Source: Aurantimonas coralicida
Lineage (GTDB): Bacteria; Pseudomonadota; Alphaproteobacteria; Rhizobiales; Rhizobiaceae
Assembly: GCA_011050685.1 (NCBI GenBank)
Contig: DRFF01000143.1
Span: 1-64,000 of the forward strand
Direction: 5' to 3'
Length of the DNA: 64,000 nucleotides
The notes beneath the pieces are model-generated. The model worked only from the letters and a program-made list of their open reading frames with translations. It did not search any database and was not told the DNA's origin. The translations under genes were made by a program, and so were the position numbers. Shown here in pieces: positions 51,740 to 62,305 of the stretch. The stretch's first letter is position 1; each line of letters starts with the position of its first letter.

Positions 51740-53245
51740 CTACTTCTCGACGCTCATGCCCTTCAGGCGGATCATGCCGTCGGGATAGGGCTCGAAGCCC
51801 TTGACGTTCGTGGCCAGCACGAAGGGCCAGGGCTGATAGTAGGTGTACATCAGCGGCAGGTCTTCCTGCAGGATCGCCTGTGCGGCATCGTAGAGCGGCT
51901 TTCGCGTGGCGACGTCAGTCTCAAGTCGTGCCGCGTTGAGATTCTTGTCGACCTCTTCGTTGCAGTATTTCGAGTCGTTGAGATTTCCGTCGCAGGCAAC
52001 GAATGTGTAAATATTGCCGTCCGGATCGACGCGGCCGGACCAGTTGATGATCGCCGCATCGAAATTGCCCTGCTCCATCTCCTGCTGCATGGCCGCGAAC
52101 TCGGTGGCGCGCAGATTGATTTGGAAGCCCGCTTCCGCCGCCATCGCCTGGATCAGCTCGGCGAGCTGCTGGTTGGCCGAGCCGGTGCCGAAGACGAGTT
52201 CGAAGGACGGATTCTCGACGCCCGCCTCCTTTAGGAGTTCCTTGGCCTTGTCGAGATTGCGCTCGGTGACCGGGAACTTGTCGCTAAGAAACGGGCTCGA
52301 CGGCGGGAACGGCTGCTGGGCCGGGGGAAAGATACCATTGCCCGCGACCTGATCGATGATGTCGCGGCCGACAGCGTATTGGAACGCCTGGCGCACCCGC
52401 TTGTCGGCGCCGATCGGTTGCTTCGCCCTATCGCCATTGTTGACGTTGAAGCGGATCGACCCGTAGCCGAGGCCGGTGACCGGCACGAATTGCAGGCTTG
52501 TATCGTCCTTGACCGACGGCACGTCGGACGGAGCGAGGCGCTCCAGCATATCGAGGTCGCCGGCGCGCAGATTGGCGAGTTTCACCGTAGCGTCGGTGAT
52601 CGGCTGGAAGGTTACGGCCTCCAACGGATATTCAGCGGCGTTCCAATAGTTTTCGTACTTCTTCAGCTCGATCCGGTCGTTCTGGACGCGGCGGACGAAC
52701 TCGTAGGGTCCGGAGCACACCGGGGCTTGCGAGAATTCCTTACCCTCGGCGAAGGCCTGCGGCGACATCATCATGCCGGCGCGGTCCGAAAGAGTTGCGA
52801 GCAACGGCGCGTCGGGATGCTTGAGATTGATCGTTACCGTCAGCGGGTCGTCGACGGTGACGCTCTCGACCGCGTTCAATTCGCTCTTGCGGTTGGAATC
52901 CGAGAGTGTCGTCGAGCGCTCGATGTTCGCCTTGACCGCCTCGGCATCGAATGTCGTGCCATCGTGGAAGGTGACGCCGTCGCGCAACTTGAAGGTGAGC
53001 GCCGTCTTGTCGTCGTTCCACGACCATTCCGTCGCCAGCTGCGGCACGAAATCAAGCTTCGGCGTGATGTCGACCAGCTTGTCGCAGAGCGAGGTGAAGA
53101 CGATGCGGCCGACATAGGTGCGAGCGCGATCGGGATCGAGCACGTCCGGATCTTCCGCCAGACCTATGCGAAACGCCTGGGCGTAGGCGGAGGTCGACGT
53201 CAACAATGCCGTGGCGAACAACGCCAGTTTCATCGAGGTCTTCAT
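51740..53245 (-). CDS. ABC transporter substrate-binding protein (SBP family 5), system 2
   Basis: 501 residues with a Sec signal peptide (MKTSMKLALFATALLTSTSAYA, then QAFRIGLAEDPDVLDPDRART). It is of the dipeptide/oligopeptide/nickel-binding type, with LTFKLRDGVTFHDGTTFDAEAVKANIER near residue 90. It would deliver its ligand to the DppBC-like permease encoded downstream. The gene begins two bases after the preceding ATPase stop. Confidence 0.92.
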   Translation of the reverse strand: MKTSMKLALFATALLTSTSAYAQAFRIGLAEDPDVLDPDRARTYVGRIVFTSLCDKLVDITPKLDFVPQLATEWSWNDDKTALTFKLRDGVTFHDGTTFDAEAVKANIERSTTLSDSNRKSELNAVESVTVDDPLTVTINLKHPDAPLLATLSDRAGMMMSPQAFAEGKEFSQAPVCSGPYEFVRRVQNDRIELKKYENYWNAAEYPLEAVTFQPITDATVKLANLRAGDLDMLERLAPSDVPSVKDDTSLQFVPVTGLGYGSIRFNVNNGDRAKQPIGADKRVRQAFQYAVGRDIIDQVAGNGIFPPAQQPFPPSSPFLSDKFPVTERNLDKAKELLKEAGVENPSFELVFGTGSANQQLAELIQAMAAEAGFQINLRATEFAAMQQEMEQGNFDAAIINWSGRVDPDGNIYTFVACDGNLNDSKYCNEEVDKNLNAARLETDVATRKPLYDAAQAILQEDLPLMYTYYQPWPFVLATNVKGFEPYPDGMIRLKGMSVEK

Positions 53246-53247
53246 GG

Positions 53248-54362
53248 TCAGGTTCCCTGTTCGGTTGCGGTAAGAGGGGTGGTCAGTTCAGCGCGGCCGG
53301 ACTGGCACGCAGTGAAGAGGGCAAGTCGTCGCTTCAGGGCCTCGCTTTGCCGTGCGATCATCCGCGGGCTGCCGCCAGCGTCCTGAATCTCCTTCCAGAA
53401 ATGACAAGCGACCCGGCGCTCGCCGGCGCCGACGGCCTCGAGGACCGGCGATTCCACCGAGCAGACCGGGCGCGCATACGGGCAGCGGGTGTGGAACCGG
53501 CAACCGGAGGGCGGCGCCGACGGACTCGGAACATCGCCTTCCAGCGGCTCGATCGTTCCTCTGGCCGCCGCGCTCGCCTGCGGGATCGCCGCCAGCAATG
53601 CCCGCGTGTAGGGGTGGAGCGGATCGGCGTAGAGTTCGTCGGTCGTGGCGAGCTCGACAATCTGGCCGAGATACATCACCGCGACCCGATCGCTCATGTG
53701 CTTGATGACCGCGAGGTCGTGAGCAACGATGACGAGCGTGAGCCTCAACCGATCCTTCAGATCTTCCAGCAGATTGACGATCTGCGCCTGGATCGAGACG
53801 TCAAGGGCCGAGACCGGCTCGTCGCCGAGGATCAGCGTGGGCTTCGCCGCCAATGCCCGTGCGACGCCGATGCGCTGGCGCTGGCCGCCTGAGAATTCGT
53901 GCGGGTAACGGTCGGCCATGTCGGGGCGAAGGCCCACGATCTCGAATATCTCCAGCACACGGTCGCGCCGTTCGGCCGTGGACAGGGCCTCGTGCAGCCA
54001 GATCGGCTCGCCGACGATGTCGGCAACGCTCATTCTCGGGTTAAGGGAGGCAAATGGATCCTGGAAGACGATCTGCAGTTCGCGACGCAGGTTGCGCATC
54101 TCGGTCGAAGACAGATTGCCGAGATTGCGCCCGCGATAGATCACGTCGCCGGAGGTCGGTGACAGGAGACGGATGAGCAGCCGGCCGAGGGTCGACTTGC
54201 CGCAACCGGATTCACCGACGACCGCCAGGGTCTCTCCCTCGAAAACACGGATCGAAATCCCGTTCACCGCTTGCACCAACGGAGAGCGCTTCAACCATTG
54301 CCGCCCCCCGCCGAAATGCTTAACGAGGTCGGTGGTTTCCAGGATGGGAAAGGCGGCGGCCA

Positions 54363-54363
<1 letters not shown>
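53248..54363 (-). CDS. ABC transporter ATP-binding protein (DppF-like), system 2
   Basis: 371 residues. Walker A GESGCGKST, ABC signature FSGGQRQRIGVARALA and Walker B LILGDEPVSALDVS are intact. The oligopeptide-transporter C-terminal extension carries the cysteine set GCRFHTRCPYARPVC. The first base of its start overlaps the last base of the DppD-like stop, so the pair is co-translated. Confidence 0.92.
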
Positions 54364-55381
<1,018 letters not shown>

Positions 55382-55385
<4 letters not shown>

Positions 55386-57205
55386 GCCGCCACCAGATGG
55401 CCGGCGCCGCGATCGACTAGTACCAATCGCGCCGGCGCATCGCCCAGCTTCCTCACGGGGCTCGGGATCTCCTGGTCGAGGCGAGGAAAATGCGGCCGCC
55501 GCCGCGTCGGATCCGGCACCGGAACTGCTTCGATCAGCCGACGCGTATAGGGATGCCGGGGGTTGGAGAAAATCTGATCGCGAGTCCCGGTCTCGACGAT
55601 CTGGCCGAGATACATGACGGCGACGCGGTCGGAGATGTTCTCGACCACGGCCATGTCATGGGAAATGAACAGATACGCGATGCCGAAGTCGGCCTGCAAT
55701 TCGCGCAGAAGTTCGAGCACACGCGCCTGCACCGAGACGTCGAGTGCGGAGACGCTTTCGTCGGCGACGATCAGCTTCGGCCGCAGCGCCAGCGCTCGGG
55801 CAATGCAGATGCGTTGGCGCTGGCCACCTGAGAACTCGTGCGCATAGCGGCTCATCTGATCCGGCGACAGGCCGACGCGTTCGAACAAGCCGGCGACTCG
55901 CTCACGGCGTTCCGCGCCCGTCGCGATGCCGTGGATCACCATCGGCTCCGCCACAAGGTCGCCGACGGTCATGCGCGGATCGAGCGAAGCGAAGGGATCC
56001 TGGAAGATCATCTGGATATCGCGACGCATCGCCTTGGCGTCCTGGCGGGCGAGGCCTGCCATATTGCGCCCGCCGACGACGATGTCGCCGCTGTAGGGCA
56101 CCAATCCGGCCAGGGCCTTGGCGGTGGTCGACTTGCCGCAGCCCGATTCGCCGACCAGCGACAGCGTCTCGCCCGCGCCGACCTCGAAGGAAACGCCCTC
56201 CACCGCGTGAACCCGGCGGTCGACCCGACCGAGAAAGCCCCCGTGAAGGTCGAAATGGACAGCGAGATCGCGCACTGAGACCACCGAAGGCGCTGCGGCG
56301 TTGCTTGTGGGCCGCGTCACGACACGCCCGGCCCCGCCGCCGATCCGGGGAACTGCTGCCAGCAGTTCCTTCGTATAGGCGGCCTGTGGATTGGCGAAGA
56401 TCGCCTCCGCCGCGCCCGCTTCCACCATACGACCCTCGCGCAGGACGATGACGCGGTCCGCCATTTCGGCGACCACTCCCATGTCGTGGGTGATCAGGAT
56501 GATCGCCGTGCCAAGATCGCGTTGGAGCTGGCGCAGCAGCTCGAGCACCTCGCCCTGCACGGTGACGTCGAGCGCGGTCGTCGGCTCGTCGGCGATGAGC
56601 ACGTCGGGCCGCAGTGCCAGCGCCATGGCGATCATCACGCGTTGCCGCATGCCGCCCGACAACTCGTGCGGATGCTGGGTCATGCGGCTCGCTGCCTCCG
56701 GGATGCGTACCGCCGCCAGCGCCTCGATCGCCCGGCGCCGCGCTTGCACGCGCGAGACCCGCTCATGCGCCTCGATCGCCTCGACCAGTTGCCGGCCGAT
56801 GGTCAGCACCGGGTTGAGCGAGGTCATCGGCTCCTGGAAGATCATCGCAATCCGGTCGCCGCGCACGCGCCGCATTGCTGCTTCGTCCAGCGTGGCCAGG
56901 TCGGTATCGCCGAACCGGATCGTACCGGCCTCGATGCGCGCCCCTGGCCTGGGCAGGAGCCCCATGATTGCCAGCGCCGTCATCGACTTGCCCGAACCGG
57001 ATTCCCCGGCGATGCATAGCGTTTCGCCGCGACCGAGCGTGAAGGCGAGCTCCGATACGACAGGCCGTGGACCGCCCTCGCCGCCCACCACGACGGTTAG
57101 TCTGTCGACGATCAGCACGGGTGCCGCCGCCGCCTCCCCGCCCATCTTCGTACCAGCCGGGGCGAAGAACGCCCCGGACCGTTCGTGGCGTCCCGCGAGT
57201 CTCAT
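55382..57205 (-). CDS. Fused dual ABC ATPase (DppD-DppF type), system 1
   Basis: 607 residues containing two complete ATPase domains in series: the first (about 30-285) with [29 protein letters not shown] and [13 protein letters not shown]; the second (about 320-585) with GESGCGKSTTAK, FSGGQRQRICIARALALRPK and LIVADESVSALDVS. It would drive the permease pair encoded at 59885-61713. It overlaps both the amidase-like gene upstream and the DppD-like gene downstream by four bases. Confidence 0.92.
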
Positions 57206-58146
57206 TCGAAGACGCAGCGCGGGAAGTAGAAGGAGACGACCCAGTTAGGCATGTCGACGATCTCCGAGATCCGCAGGTCGCCGCAGGTCGAGACCAGCAT
57301 ATACGCGTCCACCGGATCGATCTGGTAACGCCCGGCCAGCAGATCGACCATCTGCGAGACGGCAGCTTTCGCTCCCTCCATCAGGTCGGAGCCGATCCCT
57401 GTCGTCACCTCGTAGCCCTTGGCGTCGAGATGACGGGTGACCGGTCCGGGCGTCGTGAAGCGGGGCATCTTGAGCCGCGCATCCTTGATCAGATCGAGGG
57501 TCAGCACCGTGTTCATCGGGCTTTCGATGGCGGTGCCGCAGACCTCGCCGTCGCCCTGTGCCGCGTGGGTGTCGCCGACCGAGAACAATGCGCCCGCGAC
57601 CTCTACCGGCAGGTACAATACCGTGCCAGCGGCAAGATCCCGGATGTCCAAATTGCCGCCGACCCGGCGCGGCGGGACGATCGAGTGATGGCCAGCCTCG
57701 GCCGGGGCGTTGCCGATCGTTCCGGCGAAGGGCTTGAGCGGCACCCTGCCCTGGCTGCCGAAAAGCGCCGGCTCAAGACTGGCCGGATCGTATTTCCAGA
57801 TCGTCAGCGCCGGCTCCTTGAAGTCGTCGGCGAGGAGGCCGAAGCCCGGAATGTTGGCCGTCCAGCCGAAGCCGGACGGCTTGAACGCCTCGATGGTGAT
57901 CTTCAGCGCGTCGCCGGGCTCGGCCCCCTCGACGAAAATCGGCCCGTTGACCGGGTTGATCTTGCCGAAGTCGAGAGTCCTCACGTCTTCCACGGTCGAA
58001 TCCGGGGTCAGTTGCCCGGCCGATGAGTCGAGACATTCGAATTCGATCGTCGAACCGGGCGCGACACGCGCGACCGGTTCGAACGAATTGTCCCAGCCGA
58101 AATGATGCTGCCGAGCGTGGATCGTGTAGTCGCAGTTACTGCACAT
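57202..58146 (-). CDS. Acetamidase/formamidase family protein
   Basis: 314 residues from ATG 58146; ATG 58161 or 58197 are possible longer starts, and none has a clear ribosome site. HHFGWDNSFEPVARVAPGSTIEFECLDSSAGQL at the N-terminus, NPVNGPIFVEGAEPGDALKITIEAF, GDTHAAQGDGEVCGTAIESP (metal site) and the C-terminal DAYMLVSTCGDLRISEIVD are typical of FmdA/AmdA enzymes. They hydrolyse short amides to ammonia and a carboxylate in the cytoplasm. It is embedded among the two ABC transporters and downstream of AmiC/AmiR-like sensors, so the operon is probably for amide uptake and hydrolysis. Confidence 0.85.
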   Translation of the reverse strand: MCSNCDYTIHARQHHFGWDNSFEPVARVAPGSTIEFECLDSSAGQLTPDSTVEDVRTLDFGKINPVNGPIFVEGAEPGDALKITIEAFKPSGFGWTANIPGFGLLADDFKEPALTIWKYDPASLEPALFGSQGRVPLKPFAGTIGNAPAEAGHHSIVPPRRVGGNLDIRDLAAGTVLYLPVEVAGALFSVGDTHAAQGDGEVCGTAIESPMNTVLTLDLIKDARLKMPRFTTPGPVTRHLDAKGYEVTTGIGSDLMEGAKAAVSQMVDLLAGRYQIDPVDAYMLVSTCGDLRISEIVDMPNWVVSFYFPRCVFE

Positions 58147-59836
58147 CGGTGACAAACACATAATCGTAGTTGATCGGGATATGGACGGGATCGACATACA
58201 GGTTGTCGGCGCCGCCCATACGCTTCGACTTCATGGTGAAGCGCTGCTCGTTGAACACCGGCACCCACGGCGCATCGGCCATGATCGCACCGTAGATCTC
58301 GCTCCACATCTTGGCGCGTTCCTCGGCTTTCGCCGGATCGACGATCGCGTCCGCCGCGGCGGCCTTCTTGTCGAGTTCCTCGTTGCAGTACCAGGACCAG
58401 TTCCAGCCGCCCGGCACCGCGCCGTCGCAACCCAGGATCGGCCCATAGAAGTTCGACGGATCCGGGAAGTCGGCGATCCAGGCCATGCCGCCCGACCAGA
58501 TCATCGGCGCGCCGTCCTTCTCGCCGCCGGCGGCGATCACGTTCGCCTGGGCCAGCGCCTGGATGTCGGCCTTGATGCCGATCTGCGATAGATCCTGCTG
58601 GATCGCCTGGGCGATGCGCGGGTTCGGATCGGTGTTCATGACGAAGAGTTCGGTCTGGAACCCGTCCGCAAGGCCGGCTTCGGCCAGCATCTCCTTGGCC
58701 TTCGCCGGATCGTAGGGATAGCCTTCGAAGCTCTTGTCATAGCCCGGCATCGACGGCGGCAGCGGCTGGTTGGCCGGCAGCGCCCGGTTGTTGATCATCT
58801 GAACGATGCGGTCCTTGTTGATCGCCATGTTGACCGCCTCGCGAACCTCCTTCTTGTCGAAGGGCTCCATCTGGGTGTTCATGGTGATGTAGCCGGTCTG
58901 CAACTGGCCCCCTTCGACCACCCGGGCCTTCTGCTCGGGATCGTTCATGACCTCCTGGAACTTCGCCGGCGGAATGCCGTCGCCGGGAATGTCCACTTCA
59001 CCGCTCTGAAGGCGCAGCAGCGCGACGATCGGCTCCTGTCCGATTTCGAAGGTGATCTGGTCGAGATAGGGAACGCCGTCGCGCCAGTAGTCGGGGTTTT
59101 TCTGGAACACGAGGCGTTGGCCGAGTGTCCATTCCGCCAGCTTGAACGCGCCGGTGCCGACCGGGTGCTTGCCGAAATCGGCGCCGTATTCCTCCACCGC
59201 CTCCTTCGGGACGATGGAGGAGAAGTTCAGCGCCATGACATGCAGGAAGGTCGCGTCCGGCCGAGACAATTCGATCTTCACCGTCAAGGGATCGACGGAG
59301 GTCACGCCTTCGAGCGATTCCGCGCTCCCGTCGGTCATCTGGTCGTAGCCCTTGATCGAGCCGAAGAAACCGGCACCGGGGCTCTGGGTCTTCGGATTGG
59401 TCACGCGATCCAGCGAATATTTCACGTCGTCCGCCGTCATCTCGCGGCCATTGTGGAACTTGACGCCCTTGCGCAGGTGGAAGGTGAAGACGGTTCCGTC
59501 CTCGGAGATGTCGTAGCTTTCGGCGAGGCCCGGACGGAGGGTCGTCGTTCCCGGCACATAGTCCATGAGCGCGCCGAACAGGCTCTTGATCATCGACCAG
59601 TTCTGCCAATCATAGCCGATCGCCGGATCGAGCGTTGCAACATCGTCCTTGTAGGTGATGACGATCGCGCCGCCCTGCTTGGCGCCTGGATCGGGGGTGT
59701 AGGCGACATCCGTGACCGCTGCAGCGCTGGCTGCGTCCGGTGCCTTGGCCGAACTGTCCTGGGCGGCGGCGGGAATGGTTGCCAGCGCGAGGCCGAGCGC
59801 CGAGGCGGCAACCGTGGAGGTGAGCCATGCTTTCAT
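58136..59836 (-). CDS. ABC transporter substrate-binding protein (SBP family 5), system 1
   Basis: 566 residues with a signal peptide (MKAWLTSTVAASALGLALATIPAAAQDSSA) followed by an alanine/aspartate-rich linker, then GGAIVITYKDDVATLDPAIGYDWQNWSMIKSLFGALMDY and FTFHLRKGVKFHNGREMTADDVKYSLDRV. It overlaps the amidase-like gene by 11 bases. It serves the permeases encoded immediately upstream. Its ligand may be the amide sensed by the first gene of the operon. Confidence 0.92.
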   Translation of the reverse strand: MKAWLTSTVAASALGLALATIPAAAQDSSAKAPDAASAAAVTDVAYTPDPGAKQGGAIVITYKDDVATLDPAIGYDWQNWSMIKSLFGALMDYVPGTTTLRPGLAESYDISEDGTVFTFHLRKGVKFHNGREMTADDVKYSLDRVTNPKTQSPGAGFFGSIKGYDQMTDGSAESLEGVTSVDPLTVKIELSRPDATFLHVMALNFSSIVPKEAVEEYGADFGKHPVGTGAFKLAEWTLGQRLVFQKNPDYWRDGVPYLDQITFEIGQEPIVALLRLQSGEVDIPGDGIPPAKFQEVMNDPEQKARVVEGGQLQTGYITMNTQMEPFDKKEVREAVNMAINKDRIVQMINNRALPANQPLPPSMPGYDKSFEGYPYDPAKAKEMLAEAGLADGFQTELFVMNTDPNPRIAQAIQQDLSQIGIKADIQALAQANVIAAGGEKDGAPMIWSGGMAWIADFPDPSNFYGPILGCDGAVPGGWNWSWYCNEELDKKAAAADAIVDPAKAEERAKMWSEIYGAIMADAPWVPVFNEQRFTMKSKRMGGADNLYVDPVHIPINYDYVFVTDVQ

Positions 59837-59884
59837 CGGGTCAGTCCTTTTCTTGCTTCGAGAGGATAGGGCGAAGGGTGCGGA

Positions 59885-60805
59885 TCAGCGCAGCTTGATG
59901 CGCGGGTCGATGAACGGCGTGACGATGTCGGCGAGGAGGTTCCCGAGGACGATGGCGCAGGCAGACACCAGCGTCACGCCCATGATGATCGGAATGTCGA
60001 CGCGCTGGATCGCCTGCCAGGCGAGTTGACCGATGCCCGGCCAGCCGAAGACGCCTTCGACGACGACGATGCCGCTCATGAACAGGCCGATGTCGATGCC
60101 GATCATGGCGATCACCGGGAGGATCGCATTCGGCAGCGCATGCCGGAACAGCACCGTAGAACGCGCCAGGCCCTTGGCGCGTGCGGTGCGGATATAGTCT
60201 TGGCGCAGGACGTCGATCATCGACGAACGCATCATCCGCGAGTACCAGCCGGCCCCCAGAATGCCGAGGGTGACCGACGGCAGGACGAGATGCGAAAACG
60301 TGCCGTAGCCGCCGATCGGGAACCAGCCGAGCCGCACCGCAAAGACGTAAAGGAGTAGGAGACCGACGACGAATTGCGGCGCGGAGACCCCGATGAAGGA
60401 TCCGACCATCAGTGCCTGATCGGTCGCCGTGCCGCGTTTGACCGCGGCGACCAGGCCCATGGTCAAGCCGAGTGCGAGCTCGCAGGCGATCGCGCCAGCC
60501 ATCAGCAGCAGGGTCGCCGGCAGCCGCGCCATAACCAGCGTGGTCACCTCCGAGCGCTGCAGATAGGACCGGCCGAGATCGCCCTGAACAAGGCCTAGGA
60601 GATAGCGGCCATACTGGACGAGGAACGGCTGGTCGAGGCCCAGTTCGCGGCGAATGTTTTCCACCGTCTGCGGCGTCGCGCTGCGCCCGGCGATCTGGCG
60701 CACGGGGTCGGCCGGCAGCAGATACAAGAGCGCGAACGTAATCAGCGAGACGCCGAGGAGAATCAGGATGGATTGGAAGAGGCGCCGAGCGAGATAGGCA
60801 ATCAC
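59885..60805 (-). CDS. ABC transporter permease (DppB-like), system 1
   Basis: 306 residues, six membrane segments. RRLFQSILILLGVSLITFALLYLLPADPVRQIAG is the DppB N-terminus; DYIRTARAKGLARSTVLFRHALPNAILPV is the EAA loop; VVVEGVFGWPGIGQLAWQAI is the conserved end. It overlaps the DppC-like gene by four bases. Confidence 0.92.
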   Translation of the reverse strand: MIAYLARRLFQSILILLGVSLITFALLYLLPADPVRQIAGRSATPQTVENIRRELGLDQPFLVQYGRYLLGLVQGDLGRSYLQRSEVTTLVMARLPATLLLMAGAIACELALGLTMGLVAAVKRGTATDQALMVGSFIGVSAPQFVVGLLLLYVFAVRLGWFPIGGYGTFSHLVLPSVTLGILGAGWYSRMMRSSMIDVLRQDYIRTARAKGLARSTVLFRHALPNAILPVIAMIGIDIGLFMSGIVVVEGVFGWPGIGQLAWQAIQRVDIPIIMGVTLVSACAIVLGNLLADIVTPFIDPRIKLR

Positions 60806-61713
60806 GACAGCCTCCCCCGTTGCGTCGGGTCGAGGATGTCGCGCATCGCGTCGCCGACGAGGTTGAAGGCCAGCGCCAGCGTCAGGATCGCCGCGCCGGG
60901 AAAGAACACCAGCCAGGGCGCGGCCTGGAAGTAGGTCTGGTTCTCGAAGATGATGTTGCCCCAGGAGGGCGTCGGCGGCTGCACGCCGACCCCGAGATAG
61001 GAGAGCGTCGCTTCCAGCAGGACGGTCGTCGAGATGCCGAGCGTTCCCCAGACGATGATCGTGGGCAGAAGATGCGGCAGGATGTGGCGAAAGAGGATGC
61101 GTAGCGTGCCGGCACCGATCGAGCGTTCAGCCTCGATGAATTCGCGCTGGGCCAGCGAACTCGTCTCGGTGTAGACAACACGGGCGGTCTGCACCCAATT
61201 GACCAGCGCGATCACCAGCGCGACGATCCAAAGGCTCGGCGACAGCACTGCGGCGAGGCAGATCGCCAGCAGCAGTGCGGGAAACGCCATCATCAGGTCG
61301 GTAAAGCGCATGAGGATCGTCCCGGTCCATCCCCGAAAGAACCCGGCGGTGACGCCGACCAGCGTGCCGATCAGCAGCGCGACGCCGTTGGCGGCGATGC
61401 CGATGATGAGCGAGGTGCGCGCCCCGTAGAGGATGCGCGTCAGAAGATCGCGGCCTAAAAGGTCGCTGCCGAGCGCGAAGGCGCCGCCTGGCGCCATCGG
61501 GGCACCTTCCAGCGTCAGGCCATCGAAGAGCTGGTCGTTCGGATCGTAGGGAGTGAGCCAGGGCGCGAGCAGTGCGCCCGCTACCGTCAGGACGATGATC
61601 GCCAGTCCAACAACCGCGAGTGGTCGGGCGAGGAGTTGCGCTAGGATGCCCTTGCGCCTCAGCCCTGGAACGGCGTCCGGTCGCAGCGGCTCAGAGACGA
61701 GTTGATCGCTCAT
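60802..61713 (-). CDS. ABC transporter permease (DppC-like), system 1
   Basis: 303 residues. LGSDLLGRDLLTRILYGARTSLIIGI is the DppC signature, and EFIEAERSIGAGTLRILFRHILPHLLPTIIV the EAA loop. It overlaps the end of the antiterminator gene by 23 bases, so expression is tied to the sensor pair. Confidence 0.92.
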   Translation of the reverse strand: MSDQLVSEPLRPDAVPGLRRKGILAQLLARPLAVVGLAIIVLTVAGALLAPWLTPYDPNDQLFDGLTLEGAPMAPGGAFALGSDLLGRDLLTRILYGARTSLIIGIAANGVALLIGTLVGVTAGFFRGWTGTILMRFTDLMMAFPALLLAICLAAVLSPSLWIVALVIALVNWVQTARVVYTETSSLAQREFIEAERSIGAGTLRILFRHILPHLLPTIIVWGTLGISTTVLLEATLSYLGVGVQPPTPSWGNIIFENQTYFQAAPWLVFFPGAAILTLALAFNLVGDAMRDILDPTQRGRLS

Positions 61714-62305
61714 CGCGCTCCCCCGGTTCGCGGTCCTGTCCCAGCAAAAGGAATTTCCGCGCCGCTTCCTCGATGGTCGTTTGCCAGTTCATCGCCAAGA
61801 CCCGCAATTGCGCATAGGCCCGATCCTCGCCGACGCCATCGGCCGCCAGCGCGACCACGGCCCGGACGATGGTTTGCCGCTCGGCCACCCTTGCCTTGAG
61901 TCCCCTCACCTCGTCGGCCAGACCGCGGCGCGCCTCGAAGCCCTGGCGGGCGATCAGCAACGCGCTGTAAATGCCGGAATTGCCAACCGGCTTCACTAGA
62001 TGGGAGTCGGCGCCGTGCGACAGAGCCCATTCGATCCGGCCCGGGGCTTCCGAGCCGATCAGCGCGATCATCGGCATGGGGGCTTCGCCAGGCGCCCAGG
62101 CGAATTGCGCGTCGAAGCCCATATCCGCGTCGAAGAACACGAAATCGGCACCGAGCGCTTCGGGCGGTAGATCCGGCCAGCACTCGACCGGCGACAGGCC
62201 GATGGCGATCAACTGACGGACTAGAGCCGCGGTCGCGCCATGCGGGCGATGCAGGATGTAGGCCGTAGCGCCGCCGAGATTGGGGATGCGATTGCGGCGC
62301 GTCAT
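61691..62305 (-). CDS. amiR: ANTAR-domain RNA-binding antiterminator (AmiR/NasR-like)
   Basis: 204 residues: an N-terminal receiver-like domain without the phospho-acceptor aspartate pattern of true response regulators (about 10-125), then a coiled coil, and a C-terminal ANTAR domain (about 140-195, LKARVAERQTIVRAVVALAADGVGEDRAYAQLRVLAMNWQTTIEEAARKFL). ANTAR proteins bind paired stem-loops in the leader RNA and prevent formation of an overlapping terminator. AmiC holds AmiR inactive until an amide binds. It overlaps the amiC-like gene as ATGA. The target is probably the leader at 63430-63527. Confidence 0.9.
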   Translation of the reverse strand: MTRRNRIPNLGGATAYILHRPHGATAALVRQLIAIGLSPVECWPDLPPEALGADFVFFDADMGFDAQFAWAPGEAPMPMIALIGSEAPGRIEWALSHGADSHLVKPVGNSGIYSALLIARQGFEARRGLADEVRGLKARVAERQTIVRAVVALAADGVGEDRAYAQLRVLAMNWQTTIEEAARKFLLLGQDREPGERDERSTRL